Numbered from the stretch's first letter, positions 16,148-25,132 are shown. The stretch is 64,000 bases of DNA from Cetobacterium sp. NK01 (GCF_024506395.1 NZ_JANIBO010000001.1:186001-250000); one strand, 5' to 3'. Numbers and translations: made by a program. The notes: generated from the letters alone by a model not told the origin.

Positions 16148-16855
16148 ATGAATGAAAAATGGGATAAATTAGCTAACATTATAAAAAATAGCAATAACAT
16201 TGTTTTCTTTGGCGGAGCTGGAACTTCAACAGAAAGTGGAATTCCTGATTTTAGAGGGAAAGATGGTCTTTATAGTAGAAAATATAAAGGATATGATCCT
16301 GAAGAGATATTACATATTGATTTCTTTTTAAAAAATAGAAAGCTTTTTAATGAATTTTTAGAAGAAAAAATGAATTTTAAAGATATCAAACCCAATAAAG
16401 GGCATAGAGCTTTGGTTAAATTAGAAGAGATAGGAAAATTAAAAGCTGTTATAACACAGAATATTGATAATTTACATCAAGATGCTGGATCTATAAATGT
16501 TTTAGAACTTCACGGTAATATTTCATATTTTTATTGTTTATCTTGTGGAAAAAAAGAGTCTCAAAATTTTAGATGTGACTGCGGCGGTATTACTCGTCCA
16601 CCTGTAACTCTTTATGGAGAAAATTTAGATGAAGAAGTAACAAACTTAGCTATTAATGCCATAAAAAAAGCTGATACTTTAATTGTAGCTGGAACTAGCT
16701 TAACTGTATATCCCGCCGCTTACTATCTACAGTATTTTAAAGGAAAAAATTTAATAATTATAAATGCTGATGAAACTAAGTACGATCAGTATGCGACTTT
16801 AGTAATTAGAGATAGTTTTGCACAAGTTATGGACTATGTAGTTAATAAAATATAA
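16148..16855 (+). CDS. cobB: Sirtuin NAD-dependent protein deacylase CobB
   Basis: The product has 235 residues. Signature motifs: FFGGAGTSTESGIPDFRG (NAD site), TQNIDNLHQDAG, the catalytic His in ELHGN, and a zinc module of CLSCGKK and CDCGG. VAGTSLTVYPAA is the sirtuin nucleotide loop. It removes acyl groups from lysines using NAD in the cytoplasm. Monocistronic, good GGAGG site, terminator at 16867-16901. The candidate C-rich sRNA sits just upstream. Confidence 0.93.
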   Translation: MNEKWDKLANIIKNSNNIVFFGGAGTSTESGIPDFRGKDGLYSRKYKGYDPEEILHIDFFLKNRKLFNEFLEEKMNFKDIKPNKGHRALVKLEEIGKLKAVITQNIDNLHQDAGSINVLELHGNISYFYCLSCGKKESQNFRCDCGGITRPPVTLYGENLDEEVTNLAINAIKKADTLIVAGTSLTVYPAAYYLQYFKGKNLIIINADETKYDQYATLVIRDSFAQVMDYVVNKI

Positions 16856-16866
16856 TTTTTTTAACC

Positions 16867-16901
16867 AAAGGTAGGTATTTTTTATTTAAAAACCTACCTT
16901 T
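16867..16901. terminator. Bidirectional terminator
   Basis: AAAGGTAGGT pairs with ACCTACCTTT across a 15-base loop, followed by TT; between cobB and the converging hxlR-type gene. Confidence 0.75.
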
Positions 16902-16913
16902 TTAAATTATCTT

Positions 16914-17285
16914 TTATTTTTTCTCTTGTTTTAACTCCTCTACTCGTTTTTTTCCCCAGCTATAAAGCATATCAATTATAGGAATTAAAGTTTTTCCTAA
17001 TTCCGTTAATGAGTATTCAACTTTCGGTGGAACTTGTGGATAAACTCTTCTTTGAATTATTCCATCTTCCTCCAACTCTCTTAGTTGATTCGTTAACATC
17101 TTATGAGATATTTTATTAAATAATCTTTGTAGCTCACTAAATCTATGAGTTCCCTCATGACCTAAATGCCAAAGAATTACTACTTTCCATTTCCCACTTA
17201 TTATAGATAAAGTTAATTCTTTTTCACAATTAAACTCATTATTTTCAATTTTCTTTTTTATCTCTTTTCTTAAGTTATCACTCAT
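16914..17285 (-). CDS. HxlR-family winged-helix regulator
   Basis: The product has 123 residues. The HxlR signature is [23 protein letters not shown] with the N-terminal conserved Cys (residue 20), followed by [31 protein letters not shown] (recognition helix) and [15 protein letters not shown]. Cys-based members sense electrophiles or oxidants. It is divergent from a DJ-1-like gene and a monooxygenase gene, with a perfect dyad in between (17319-17340), a typical arrangement for a local repressor or activator. Confidence 0.9.
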   Translation of the reverse strand: MSDNLRKEIKKKIENNEFNCEKELTLSIISGKWKVVILWHLGHEGTHRFSELQRLFNKISHKMLTNQLRELEEDGIIQRRVYPQVPPKVEYSLTELGKTLIPIIDMLYSWGKKRVEELKQEKK

Positions 17286-17318
17286 TAAAATCCTCCAATT
17301 GAAACTTTTTTTATAATC

Positions 17319-17340
17319 ATAGTTACAAAAAAGTAACTAT
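17319..17340. promoter_or_regulatory. Dyad operator for the HxlR-type regulator
   Basis: ATAGTTAC-N6-GTAACTAT, perfect 8-bp arms. It overlaps the TATGATTATAAA-type promoter of the regulator and lies upstream of TATAAT (17393-17398) of the divergent operon. Confidence 0.65.
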
Positions 17341-17443
17341 ATTACTAAATAGTGCATTCTTTACTAAAAAAAGTATTACTACTATAATGATAATATAATT
17401 TTTCACATAATACAAATTTTATACAATTGGAGGTTTACATTTT

Positions 17444-17962
17444 ATGAAAAAAAAAGTTTTATTTATTATTCCGCCTGAGCGTTTTAACGAAGAGGAATTA
17501 AATATTCCAAAAAATGTTTTAACAGATAATGGAATTGAGGTTGTAGTATCTAGTACAAGAATTGGTGAAATTACTGGTGATTATGAAGGAATAGCCATTT
17601 CTACAAATATTTTTTCTGATTTAAATATTAACGACTTTGATATAATCTCTGTTATTGGTGGTTCTGGAACTATTGACTATCTATGGGAAAATAAATCTTT
17701 AATAAAGTATTTAAATGAAGCTCATAAAAAGAATATTCTTATATCTGGAATATGTGCAGGAGCTGTTAGTATAGCTGAAACGAATCTACTTGCTAATAGA
17801 AGTGCAACATGTTATCCTGTTGATATTATGATTAATAAATTAATTAAACATCATGCGAATTATTTAGATAAAAATGTTGTTGTTCATGAGGATATAATTA
17901 CTAGCAATGGTCCTGATGGTGCAAAAGATTTTGGTTTAGCATTATTAAATCTTTATTTATAA
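17444..17962 (+). CDS. DJ-1/PfpI-family protein
   Basis: The product has 172 residues. The DJ-1 fold has the nucleophile-elbow Cys in ISGICAGAVSIAE and an upstream GGSG loop (VIGGSGTIDYL). Members act as chaperones, glyoxalases or peptidases; the exact reaction cannot be read from sequence. Good GGAGG site. The monooxygenase gene follows after 23 bases, so the two form an operon probably under the divergent HxlR-type regulator and used in electrophile or oxidant stress. Confidence 0.85.
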   Translation: MKKKVLFIIPPERFNEEELNIPKNVLTDNGIEVVVSSTRIGEITGDYEGIAISTNIFSDLNINDFDIISVIGGSGTIDYLWENKSLIKYLNEAHKKNILISGICAGAVSIAETNLLANRSATCYPVDIMINKLIKHHANYLDKNVVVHEDIITSNGPDGAKDFGLALLNLYL

Positions 17963-17985
17963 TTAAATTAAAAAGGAGTATATTT

Positions 17986-18273
17986 ATGATCAAAGTAGTT
18001 GCAAAGTTTTTTGTAAATCAAAACAAAATAGAGGAATTTCTTAAATTATCTAAAGAACTTATTGAAAATACTCGAAAAGAAAATGGATGTATTAAGTATG
18101 AGCTTTTTGAAGACAATACTAAAAGTACTATTTTTTCAATAATTGAAGAATGGGAAAATATTGAAGTTTTAGAATCTCATTTTGCTTCTGAACATTTTAT
18201 TAAAATCATACCTCAGTTAGAGATTCTTGTTACGCAACAAATAGAAGTAAATATTTATAAGCAAATTATTTAA
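17986..18273 (+). CDS. ABM-domain (YgiN-like) monooxygenase
   Basis: The product has 95 residues, one antibiotic-biosynthesis-monooxygenase ferredoxin-like fold: VVAKFFVNQNKIEEFLKLSKELIENTRKENGCIKYELFED, then WENIEVLESHFASEHF. The GCIKYELF strand and the W-x-HF segment are typical. These small dimers oxidise quinols or bind heme-like ligands. Second gene of the DJ-1 operon; AAGGAG site, terminator 18294-18322. Confidence 0.85.
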   Translation: MIKVVAKFFVNQNKIEEFLKLSKELIENTRKENGCIKYELFEDNTKSTIFSIIEEWENIEVLESHFASEHFIKIIPQLEILVTQQIEVNIYKQII

Positions 18274-18293
18274 GATAACTCTTATAAAAATAA

Positions 18294-18322
18294 AACCTCT
18301 AAGCTATATATCCTTAGAGGTT
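18294..18322. terminator. Terminator
   Basis: AACCTCTAAG and CTTAGAGGTT around a 9-base loop, then CTGTTTTTATTTT. Confidence 0.75.
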
Positions 18323-18328
18323 CTGTTT

Positions 18329-20881
18329 TTATTTTAAAACTATTCTTTTTGTTTCTAATCTATTGTGCATTCCATAATTTTCACTTCTTTTTTTGGCATC
18401 TTTTTTATAATAACACTCACCATGAATAAGCTGTAAAATATGAAGCGAATCTAATCCACCTAATTCCATACTACCTCTACAAGATCCACAATATGAAATT
18501 ATATGATCTTGAGTAGCATCCCTTACTCTTCTATCAACGATTTTCTTATATAAATCTGAATTTATACAACCAAGCATCCCTCCTACACCACAGCATCTTG
18601 TATTTTCTCTTATATTTGCCATCTCTTCAATTTTATATCCAAGTTGTGATAATATCCATCTTATACTGTCGTGATGTGATGTAACCTCTCTTGTAGGACA
18701 TGAGTCATGGATATTAAATATAACATCTGACACCTCTCCAATTCCTTTTTGTGATTTAGGTATCCCTATTATTTCCCTCATTAAATCCCAATATGAAATA
18801 ACTTTTCTTCCTGAATATTTTTCATATGTTAAATAACATGATGGACAAAGAGTTACAATTACATCAGCATCAATATCATCTATCTCTTTTTGTACTCTAG
18901 AGTATCTCTCTTCAAATAATTTTGTTTCTCCTATAATTTCAGTTGGTCTAGCACAACATTGAAGTATTATTCCTACATTCTCCTCTCCTAAAGTTTCTTT
19001 CATATGTTCATATGTTTTTTCAACTAATTCTGGAAATGATGCTGGAACAGTACATCCAGGAATTAATACATATTTACTTTGTTTTTTCCCAGGAATAGTC
19101 ACTGAATATTTTTTGCTGCATTCTAGTTCTTGACCATCATCTAATCCTATATGTCCGTCTAAAGGAGATATATCTCCATTTGCTTTTACATACTCTTTTC
19201 TCATCTCTATAAAGTTTTCTCTTATTTCAAAACTATTAGGACATTTTATAGTACATTGTTTACATTCATTACATGAATATGCAATGTTCATATCCATATT
19301 TTCATATCCATTTTCTAAATAATTTTTAAATAACTCCTTTGGACATGTTGTATATTCAGGCATCATCATACACTCTTTCATACAAAGTTTACATTCACAT
19401 TGTAAGCATCTATTAGCTTCTTCTAAAGCAACTTTATGTGTAAAAGTTTTTTCAACTTCTAAAAATGTTTTTATTCTTTCTTTAGGATCTAACTGCTCAC
19501 CTTTTCTTCTTTTTATTTTACTATCTAAATCCCAACTTTCTGGAAGATATTCTATCGGTAAATAAAGCTTAGTTTCACTTTTTCCACCCTCTAAAGCTAT
19601 ATCTCTTCCTGACCAAATATCCTCATTATTTAAAAATCTTATAATTGATTTAGCTGCTCTTCTTCCCTCTGCCATAGCTTGAACAACTATACTTGAAGAA
19701 GCACAATCTCCTGCATAAAAAACTTTTGGATTCTTTTTACTTTGTAAACTCTCTTTACAAAATTCAAATTTTTCTCCATTATTTATGCTTAAATCTATAT
19801 TTTGTCCTATTGCAAAAATTAAACTGTCTATTTCTAATTTTTCTATATTTTCCTCATTAAATTTCGGATTAAATTTTCCCTCTTCATCAAAAATAGATTC
19901 ACACTTTTTTATAGAAATCTCTTTAACTCTTCCATTTTTATCAACAAAAATCTCCTCTATTCCCGAGCTTGGAATAAATTTTACTCCTTCTTCTAATGCT
20001 GCTTCTACCTCATGTTTAGATGCCGTTAATGTATTAAGATCTTTTTCTAAAAACATTACATATGAATTTTTAGAATTTTTTAATCTCAAAGCAGATCTTG
20101 CGCAATCCATAGCAACATCTCCTCCACCAACTGTTAGAATATTTCCTCTGATATCTTTTGAATCCTTTGTTAATGATACCTCTTCTAAAAACTTTACAGC
20201 TGATAATATACCTTTAGCATCAAAGTTATTTAAAGATTTATCTATTCTACCAATTTGCTTTCCAATAGATATTAAAATAGCATCGTATTCTTTTTCTAAA
20301 ATTTCAAAACTTATATCTTTTCCAATTTCTACATTAAATTTTATTTTTCCCCCAAGTTTATTTATTAAACTAAATTCACTTTCTACTATCTCTCTTGGAA
20401 GTCTATACTCAGGAATACCATATCTCAACATTCCACCGCAAAAAGAATTTTTTTCAAATATAGTGACTTCATGTCCTTCTTTTAAAAGTGTTATTGCTCC
20501 TTGAGCTCCAGCAGGTCCAAATCCAATAACTGCGATCTTTTTTCCTGTTGATTCCTTTTTTGATAAATCCCACATTTTAGGATCATCAAAATTATCTGCT
20601 ATATATCTTTTTAATCCTGCTATAGATATTGCTTCATCTTCTTCTCCTCTTCTACAAGCCTTTTCACAAGGATGAGCACAAACTCTTCCTAAAACTCTTG
20701 GTATAAAAAGTTCTTCTCTTATAACTTTTATAGCCTCTTCTCCCTTATTTTCTCTGATAAGAGCTATATATTTTTTAGCATCCGTATTCATTGGACATGC
20801 TGTAGTACAAGCTGACTTTTCCTCTCCCATACAGTTATCCACAATATATTTCATATTTTCTATAATTTCTTTTTTCAACAT
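18329..20881 (-). CDS. Multidomain Fe-S flavoprotein: GltD-like FAD/NAD(P) oxidoreductase fused to heterodisulfide-reductase-type (CCG) module
   Basis: The product has 850 residues. The N terminus is a GltD-like 4Fe-4S domain (Cys at about 17, 25, 29; GRVCAHPCEKAC). Then FAD (AVIGFGPAGAQGA, about 117) and NAD(P) (TVGGGDVAMDCARSA, about 250) Rossmann loops, and YAGDCA near 390. A two-cluster ferredoxin-like module follows (CLQCECKLCMKEC near 490 and CNECKQCTIKCP near 540). The last 250 residues have two cysteine-rich CCG motifs (QCCARP and RCCGVGG with DSCP), as in HdrB/GlpC. It probably moves electrons from NAD(P)H to a disulfide, quinone or substrate; the acceptor is unknown. It starts 3 bases after the DMT exporter stop, so they are cotranscribed under the MerR-adjacent promoter. 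Confidence 0.8.
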   Translation of the reverse strand: MLKKEIIENMKYIVDNCMGEEKSACTTACPMNTDAKKYIALIRENKGEEAIKVIREELFIPRVLGRVCAHPCEKACRRGEEDEAISIAGLKRYIADNFDDPKMWDLSKKESTGKKIAVIGFGPAGAQGAITLLKEGHEVTIFEKNSFCGGMLRYGIPEYRLPREIVESEFSLINKLGGKIKFNVEIGKDISFEILEKEYDAILISIGKQIGRIDKSLNNFDAKGILSAVKFLEEVSLTKDSKDIRGNILTVGGGDVAMDCARSALRLKNSKNSYVMFLEKDLNTLTASKHEVEAALEEGVKFIPSSGIEEIFVDKNGRVKEISIKKCESIFDEEGKFNPKFNEENIEKLEIDSLIFAIGQNIDLSINNGEKFEFCKESLQSKKNPKVFYAGDCASSSIVVQAMAEGRRAAKSIIRFLNNEDIWSGRDIALEGGKSETKLYLPIEYLPESWDLDSKIKRRKGEQLDPKERIKTFLEVEKTFTHKVALEEANRCLQCECKLCMKECMMMPEYTTCPKELFKNYLENGYENMDMNIAYSCNECKQCTIKCPNSFEIRENFIEMRKEYVKANGDISPLDGHIGLDDGQELECSKKYSVTIPGKKQSKYVLIPGCTVPASFPELVEKTYEHMKETLGEENVGIILQCCARPTEIIGETKLFEERYSRVQKEIDDIDADVIVTLCPSCYLTYEKYSGRKVISYWDLMREIIGIPKSQKGIGEVSDVIFNIHDSCPTREVTSHHDSIRWILSQLGYKIEEMANIRENTRCCGVGGMLGCINSDLYKKIVDRRVRDATQDHIISYCGSCRGSMELGGLDSLHILQLIHGECYYKKDAKKRSENYGMHNRLETKRIVLK

Positions 20882-20884
20882 CTT

Positions 20885-21874
20885 TTATACCTCTTTTAAA
20901 TTTTGAACTTTTGATCTTTTCCCAAAAAACTCTTTAAAATCTACTGCAAATATAAATACTCCTAATATTATAACTAATCCACAAATAGCTAAATATGGTG
21001 TTATTTCTGTTCCTAAAATTAAACTACTAAAAGCAATTGCCCAAAATGCAGCTGTACTATTTAAAGCTGTTCCCATTGAAGCACCAATATAATTTACTGC
21101 TTTATACCATGATAAATAAGTTATTGCTCCTAATATTGCAATTCCTGGGAAATATATTAATTCATTGTTTGTTGCTAATTGCCCTACCACTTTATACCCA
21201 TCTACCATAGGCATTATTATTGCTCCATATGCAACAAATGATGTTAAATATCTCAGTGTTAAAAATTGTTCTGGAGAGGCTTTTATATGATCTTCATTCT
21301 TTATTTTTTTCATAGCATATCCAATTATAACTCCTTCTGAAGCCCATCCTAAAACTGCTAGTAATGTAAACGCCATCCCTTTATAAAACTCTGGATACAT
21401 ATTTAAATCTACTTTTGAATATCCAAGGGCCGCAGACCCTATTAAACTTACTGTTATTCCAATAATAGCTCTTTTTGAAAGTTTTTCTTTAAGTATAAAA
21501 TATGATAATATCGCTCCTACTCCTGGATATATAACTGATAAACTTGATGCATAGGCTGGCGCTGCGTATTTAATTCCTATTACATATCCACTCATTCCTA
21601 TTGGAGCTCCAACTAATGCTGCTAAAAATGTTACTTTTCCCTTTTTTGTTTTCAAAAGTTTTAAAGTATCTATAAGTTGTTTATTAAAAAGAGCTACTAG
21701 CACTAACCAGAAAAAACAAAAAGCATCATGTAAAAATGCTGAAACTAAAGTACTTGAAGATGATGTTTTTAAAATTGTACTCTCTCCTACAAGTCCCATT
21801 AATACAGTATCAAGTCCCCATGCAAATCCAACTAATCCCCCAAAAAATAATCCTTTTTTCAAATTTCCTTCCAT
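20885..21874 (-). CDS. DMT-superfamily (EamA-type) transporter
   Basis: The product has 329 residues with about ten membrane segments in two EamA repeats, GLFFGGLVGFAWGLDTVLMG at the start and FTLLAVLGWASEGVIIGYAM in the middle. I chose ATG 21874 because GAGGAGG precedes it; the longer frame would begin inside the operator. EamA carriers export metabolites or amino acids. The gene heads an operon with the 850-residue Fe-S flavoprotein and lies beside a MerR-type regulator. Confidence 0.85.
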   Translation of the reverse strand: MEGNLKKGLFFGGLVGFAWGLDTVLMGLVGESTILKTSSSSTLVSAFLHDAFCFFWLVLVALFNKQLIDTLKLLKTKKGKVTFLAALVGAPIGMSGYVIGIKYAAPAYASSLSVIYPGVGAILSYFILKEKLSKRAIIGITVSLIGSAALGYSKVDLNMYPEFYKGMAFTLLAVLGWASEGVIIGYAMKKIKNEDHIKASPEQFLTLRYLTSFVAYGAIIMPMVDGYKVVGQLATNNELIYFPGIAILGAITYLSWYKAVNYIGASMGTALNSTAAFWAIAFSSLILGTEITPYLAICGLVIILGVFIFAVDFKEFFGKRSKVQNLKEV

Positions 21875-21905
21875 AAAATCCTCCTCAAGTTTTTTCAATA
21901 ATGCT

Positions 21906-21934
21906 AGTATATTAAAAAAATAACGTAACGTCAA
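21906..21934 (-). promoter_or_regulatory. Promoter of the DMT/flavoprotein operon
   Basis: On the minus strand TTGACG (21934-21929), a 17-bp spacer, TATACT (21911-21906). The -35 lies within the proximal arm of a long inverted repeat. Confidence 0.7.
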
Positions 21935-21955
21935 TATTTTTTTGACGTTACGTTA
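21921..21955. promoter_or_regulatory. 14-bp inverted repeat operator
   Basis: TAACGTAACGTCAA (21921-21934) and TTGACGTTACGTTA (21942-21955) are perfect reverse complements with a 7-base spacer. The site covers the -35 and upstream region of the exporter promoter. Confidence 0.75.
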
Positions 21956-22008
21956 AAATTGATTTAAAATAAATTTTATATGATTAATTTATAATCTTTT
22001 TTGTAATT

Positions 22009-22782
22009 TTATGAAATCTTTATAAAAGCTTTTGTTATTAAAACAACTTTCCGCTCTCTTTTACAAAATATTCTAAATTTATTTTCTACGTAAATTTCAT
22101 TTTCGTAGTTTAACTCTTTCTCTTTTAAATATTTTTCCATTTTTTGAAAAACTTCAATTTGTTTATTTAAGCCATCTCTAGAATAAGCAACCACATATTT
22201 GCCATCCTGCAATATATAATCACCACTTTTATGAGAGTAAAGTTCTAAAGTGTATTCATCACTCTCTTTTAATAATAATTTCTTAAAATCTCCACAATAA
22301 GTTTTTTCATCCATTATGTCATAATTTTCTAAATTCCAAACACTTTCAACATCTGGGTCCTCATAAATTTTATTCATCTCTTTAACTGAAAAGTATCTTC
22401 TTAAAGGCATCTCTTCAATGGCTATATAAACATTTTCCATATCTAATTTTTCTATTATATCCATCTCTTCTAAAATTTTTTCATTTTGCCATTTTAAATA
22501 ATTTATTGTCTTTTCATTTTCTTCAACTCTAGATTTTAAAAATATATTTTTTTGATTGCAACATTTATTTCCCAAAAGACCCTCTATCTCTTTTAAACTA
22601 AACCCTCTATTTTTAAGCTCATTTAAATATATAAGTTTATTTATTTCCTCTTTAGAATAAAGTCTATTTCCTCTTCCTTCTTGAGTCGATTTTATTAATC
22701 CAATCTCTTCATAATATCTCAAAGTTCTTGTTGTTAAATCCATACTTTTTACAATATCTCTTATTGAGATATATTCCTTCAT
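22009..22782 (-). CDS. MerR-family regulator with effector-binding C terminus
   Basis: The product has 257 residues. The N-terminal MerR HTH is YISIRDIVKSMDLTTRTLRYYEEIGLI, wing NRLYSKEEINKLIYLNELKNRGFSLKEI. A coiled dimerisation helix follows (about 80-110, containing a CC pair at about 73), then a domain of about 140 residues that resembles the GyrI-like effector-binding domain of BmrR-type multidrug sensors, with low certainty. It is immediately upstream of the exporter operon, whose promoter carries a long dyad, and is the obvious candidate regulator, although MerR proteins usually bind inside a 19-bp spacer and the dyad here sits at the -35. Confidence 0.85.
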   Translation of the reverse strand: MKEYISIRDIVKSMDLTTRTLRYYEEIGLIKSTQEGRGNRLYSKEEINKLIYLNELKNRGFSLKEIEGLLGNKCCNQKNIFLKSRVEENEKTINYLKWQNEKILEEMDIIEKLDMENVYIAIEEMPLRRYFSVKEMNKIYEDPDVESVWNLENYDIMDEKTYCGDFKKLLLKESDEYTLELYSHKSGDYILQDGKYVVAYSRDGLNKQIEVFQKMEKYLKEKELNYENEIYVENKFRIFCKRERKVVLITKAFIKIS

Positions 22783-22942
22783 TTAATAACCTCCTTATAG
22801 AAAATTTAAATTTATATCCTCAATATTATATCAAAAAATCAAGCATAGAAAAAGATCTCGTACTAATTATTATTAACATCTTTTAAGAATTTTGTTATTT
22901 ATCTTGTAGTTTGTTATAATTATGAACTCTTACGTTATAAAT

Positions 22943-22977
22943 AAAAAGCTGCTAAAGAATCTCTCTAGCAGCTTTTT
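22943..22977. terminator. Bidirectional terminator
   Basis: AAAAAGCTGCTA and TAGCAGCTTTTT around an 11-base loop, downstream of the minus-strand gene 23006-23404. Confidence 0.85.
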
Positions 22978-23005
22978 TATATAGCAACTCAATCTCTTCA
23001 TACTT

Positions 23006-23404
23006 TTAACTCAATTTTCCAACAGTTACACCAATTACTTCATCATAAAATAGTGCTAAAAAGCTCAATTTAGTTATATGCTCAGAGTTGGCAATGGATA
23101 CATCTTTTAATGGTAAAAAATTATCATAAATAGAATTTTGTAAGTCATTGTCACGTAAAACTAAACTTAGAGGATTTACTTCTGATAAAGATTCATGCTC
23201 TTTTTTACTTGAACCGAACCCTAAAAACTCCTCTTTCAATTCTTCTAAAGTCATAATATCACCAGTTATTATTCCACCACCAGTGATAAAGGACAATCTC
23301 AATCTTGGAATTGTAACTCCTGTTGCAGTATTTTCCAATAATGATTTTTCTAAATTAAATTTACTTAATATATTAAGTTTTTTTATAAGTTCTTTTTTAT
23401 CCAT
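23006..23404 (-). CDS. Hypothetical protein
   Basis: The product has 132 residues; the start ATG follows GGAGG at 9 bases. A glycine-rich strand (RLRLSFITGGGIITGDI, residues about 33-50) and a C-terminal segment with repeated short hydrophobic strands suggest a small alpha/beta or beta-rich soluble protein. No family recognised. It has an excellent promoter (TTGACA, 16 bp, TATAAT) whose downstream part carries a perfect inverted repeat, so its expression is probably repressed under some condition. Confidence 0.55.
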   Translation of the reverse strand: MDKKELIKKLNILSKFNLEKSLLENTATGVTIPRLRLSFITGGGIITGDIMTLEELKEEFLGFGSSKKEHESLSEVNPLSLVLRDNDLQNSIYDNFLPLKDVSIANSEHITKLSFLALFYDEVIGVTVGKLS

Positions 23405-23419
23405 AAATCTCAACCTCCA

Positions 23420-23443
23420 ATACAGTTGCTATAATAACTGTAT
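23420..23443. promoter_or_regulatory. Inverted repeat operator in the 5' region of gene 23006-23404
   Basis: ATACAGTT-N8-AACTGTAT, perfect 8-bp arms, located between the -10 and the Shine-Dalgarno of the minus-strand gene. Confidence 0.55.
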
Positions 23444-23469
23444 TATATTCTTTTAATTTTTATTGTCAA
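23442..23469 (-). promoter_or_regulatory. Consensus promoter of gene 23006-23404
   Basis: TTGACA (23469-23464), a 16-bp spacer, TATAAT (23447-23442): both hexamers match the consensus. Confidence 0.8.
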
Positions 23470-23590
23470 CTACTATTCTTTTTTCAAATTTTTTCTTAAA
23501 TATTTTTTATTTTTTTAAAAGAAATCTAATTTTTTTTTGTATTTATATTTAAAAAGTATTGTTTGAATTTTTAAGGAGGAGGAGCTTGCA

Positions 23591-23956
23591 ATGTCCAATC
23601 AACTTCAAAATTTTATTAATTATTTAGCTATTACTAAAAATATCAGTTCAGCTGACAAAGTTATTATTTTACAAAAAGATATCTACTATACTAGAACTTT
23701 AATTTTAAAATCAAATCACACACCTATTGAGAAAATACAAAAGTTTATTATTGAAAAAACGGATACTTATTATGATGATTCAGATAAAAAACATTTATTA
23801 CAAACTTATAAAGATATGGAATTACTGCCCCTATATTCTCATCTGCATAATCTGCATAATTACTTAATTATGAAAAGAAATGGAATACTTTATAAAGAGT
23901 GCGGTAAAAATTTAACTGATTATATTTTAAAAGATATTCTTTTTGAAATATATTAA
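23591..23956 (+). CDS. Hypothetical protein, first gene of a two-gene unit
   Basis: The product has 121 residues, no recognised family. Soluble and helical, rich in Tyr, Lys and Asp, with HSHLHNLHNYLI (a His cluster, about residues 84-93) that could bind metal. No signal peptide. Strong AAGGAGGAGG site. A lipoprotein gene follows after 15 bases. Confidence 0.55.
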   Translation: MSNQLQNFINYLAITKNISSADKVIILQKDIYYTRTLILKSNHTPIEKIQKFIIEKTDTYYDDSDKKHLLQTYKDMELLPLYSHLHNLHNYLIMKRNGILYKECGKNLTDYILKDILFEIY

Positions 23957-23971
23957 TTTAGGAGGGGTATT

Positions 23972-24400
23972 ATGAAAAAATTATTGTTTACTTTAACTTT
24001 CATCTCTTTATTAGCAGGATGTAATACTGATAGCAACAATGCTCAAAAAGCAATTAATGATTCTGCAAGTCCATATAAAGAATATTCTATAAACGATACT
24101 AAAGTAGCAAATACTGTAGAAGAAAACATCTTAAAAGCAGAAGCTGAAAAATATGGCTTTGATTTGAAAACTTCTTCAGCACATATGATTAGCTTTAAAA
24201 AGATAGGAAGTTATGGATCAGGAGATATTAGAATTATTGCATTCTTAAATTCAAAAGGTATTGAAGCTGCCCAAGATAAGGGGTATATAAATATAAATAG
24301 ATTTGTTGCATATACTTGTAAATTTGAGTATAGTTATAAAACTGAGAAATACATATGGACATCTGATTATCCATATGCATCTACTAGTACTTTATTTTAA
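23972..24400 (+). CDS. Lipoprotein of unknown function
   Basis: The product has 142 residues. Signal peptide with lipobox LLAGC at about residues 13-17, then an Asn/Asp-rich linker and a globular domain (about 50-142). Nothing links it to a known family. It is cotranscribed with the preceding small gene and ended by a strong terminator (24405-24435). Confidence 0.7.
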   Translation: MKKLLFTLTFISLLAGCNTDSNNAQKAINDSASPYKEYSINDTKVANTVEENILKAEAEKYGFDLKTSSAHMISFKKIGSYGSGDIRIIAFLNSKGIEAAQDKGYININRFVAYTCKFEYSYKTEKYIWTSDYPYASTSTLF

Positions 24401-24404
24401 AGAT

Positions 24405-24435
24405 AAAATGGATGAACTTATTGTTCATCCATTTT
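24405..24435. terminator. Bidirectional terminator
   Basis: AAAATGGATGAAC and GTTCATCCATTTT around a 5-base loop, with T-runs both ways. Confidence 0.9.
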
Positions 24436-24987
24436 TTAATCTCTAAATTGACATTCTAATAAATGATCGTTTACTATTCCCACAGCTTGAAGATATGAGT
24501 AAACAGTTGTACTCCCTAAGAACTTAAATCCTCTTTTTTTCAGATCTTTCGCTATCATATCTGATAGATCTGTTTTTGCTGGAACTTCACTTAAGCTTGA
24601 CCAATTATTTTTTATTATTTTTTTTTCTGTAAAAGACCATATATATTCATTAAAAGATCCAAATTCTTTTTGAACTTTTAAAAACTCTTTTGCATTACTT
24701 ATAGATGACTCTATCTTTTTTCTATACCTTACTATTCCAGGATTTTCCAACATTTTTAATATTTTATTTTCATCATATAAGGCCACTATATTTGGATTAA
24801 AGTTATCATACTCCACCCTATAATTTTCTCTTTTTTTTAATATTGTTATCCAACTTAACCCTGATTGAGCTGATTCTAAAACTAAAAATTCAAAATGAAT
24901 TCTATCATCATAAACAGGCTTTCCCCACTCTTCATCATGATATTTTCTGTATAAATCGCTACTTTCACACCAAGGACATCTTATCAT
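24436..24987 (-). CDS. tag: DNA-3-methyladenine glycosylase I
   Basis: The product has 183 residues. The start at 24987 gives the family N terminus MIRCPWCESSDLYRKYHDEEWG; the longer frame adds only leader sequence. The conserved Tag zinc ligands (Cys near the N terminus, His and C-terminal LLECQF) and SGLSWITILKKRENYR, GIVRYRKKI, PAKTDLSD and KFLGSTTVYSYLQAVGIVNDH are all present. It removes 3-methyladenine from alkylated DNA in base-excision repair. Length fits the family. Monocistronic. Confidence 0.93.
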   Translation of the reverse strand: MIRCPWCESSDLYRKYHDEEWGKPVYDDRIHFEFLVLESAQSGLSWITILKKRENYRVEYDNFNPNIVALYDENKILKMLENPGIVRYRKKIESSISNAKEFLKVQKEFGSFNEYIWSFTEKKIIKNNWSSLSEVPAKTDLSDMIAKDLKKRGFKFLGSTTVYSYLQAVGIVNDHLLECQFRD

Positions 24988-25132
24988 ATAATCACCCACC
25001 AAGTTTTTATCACATAATATCATTTATATTTCTTCATTTCAATTTAATATTTTCTTAATTCATTGCTTCTTAAGTAGTTTTATGTTAGTATTTTCATAAT
25101 TAGATTAATCTTTTAAGAAAGGAGCTATGCTC

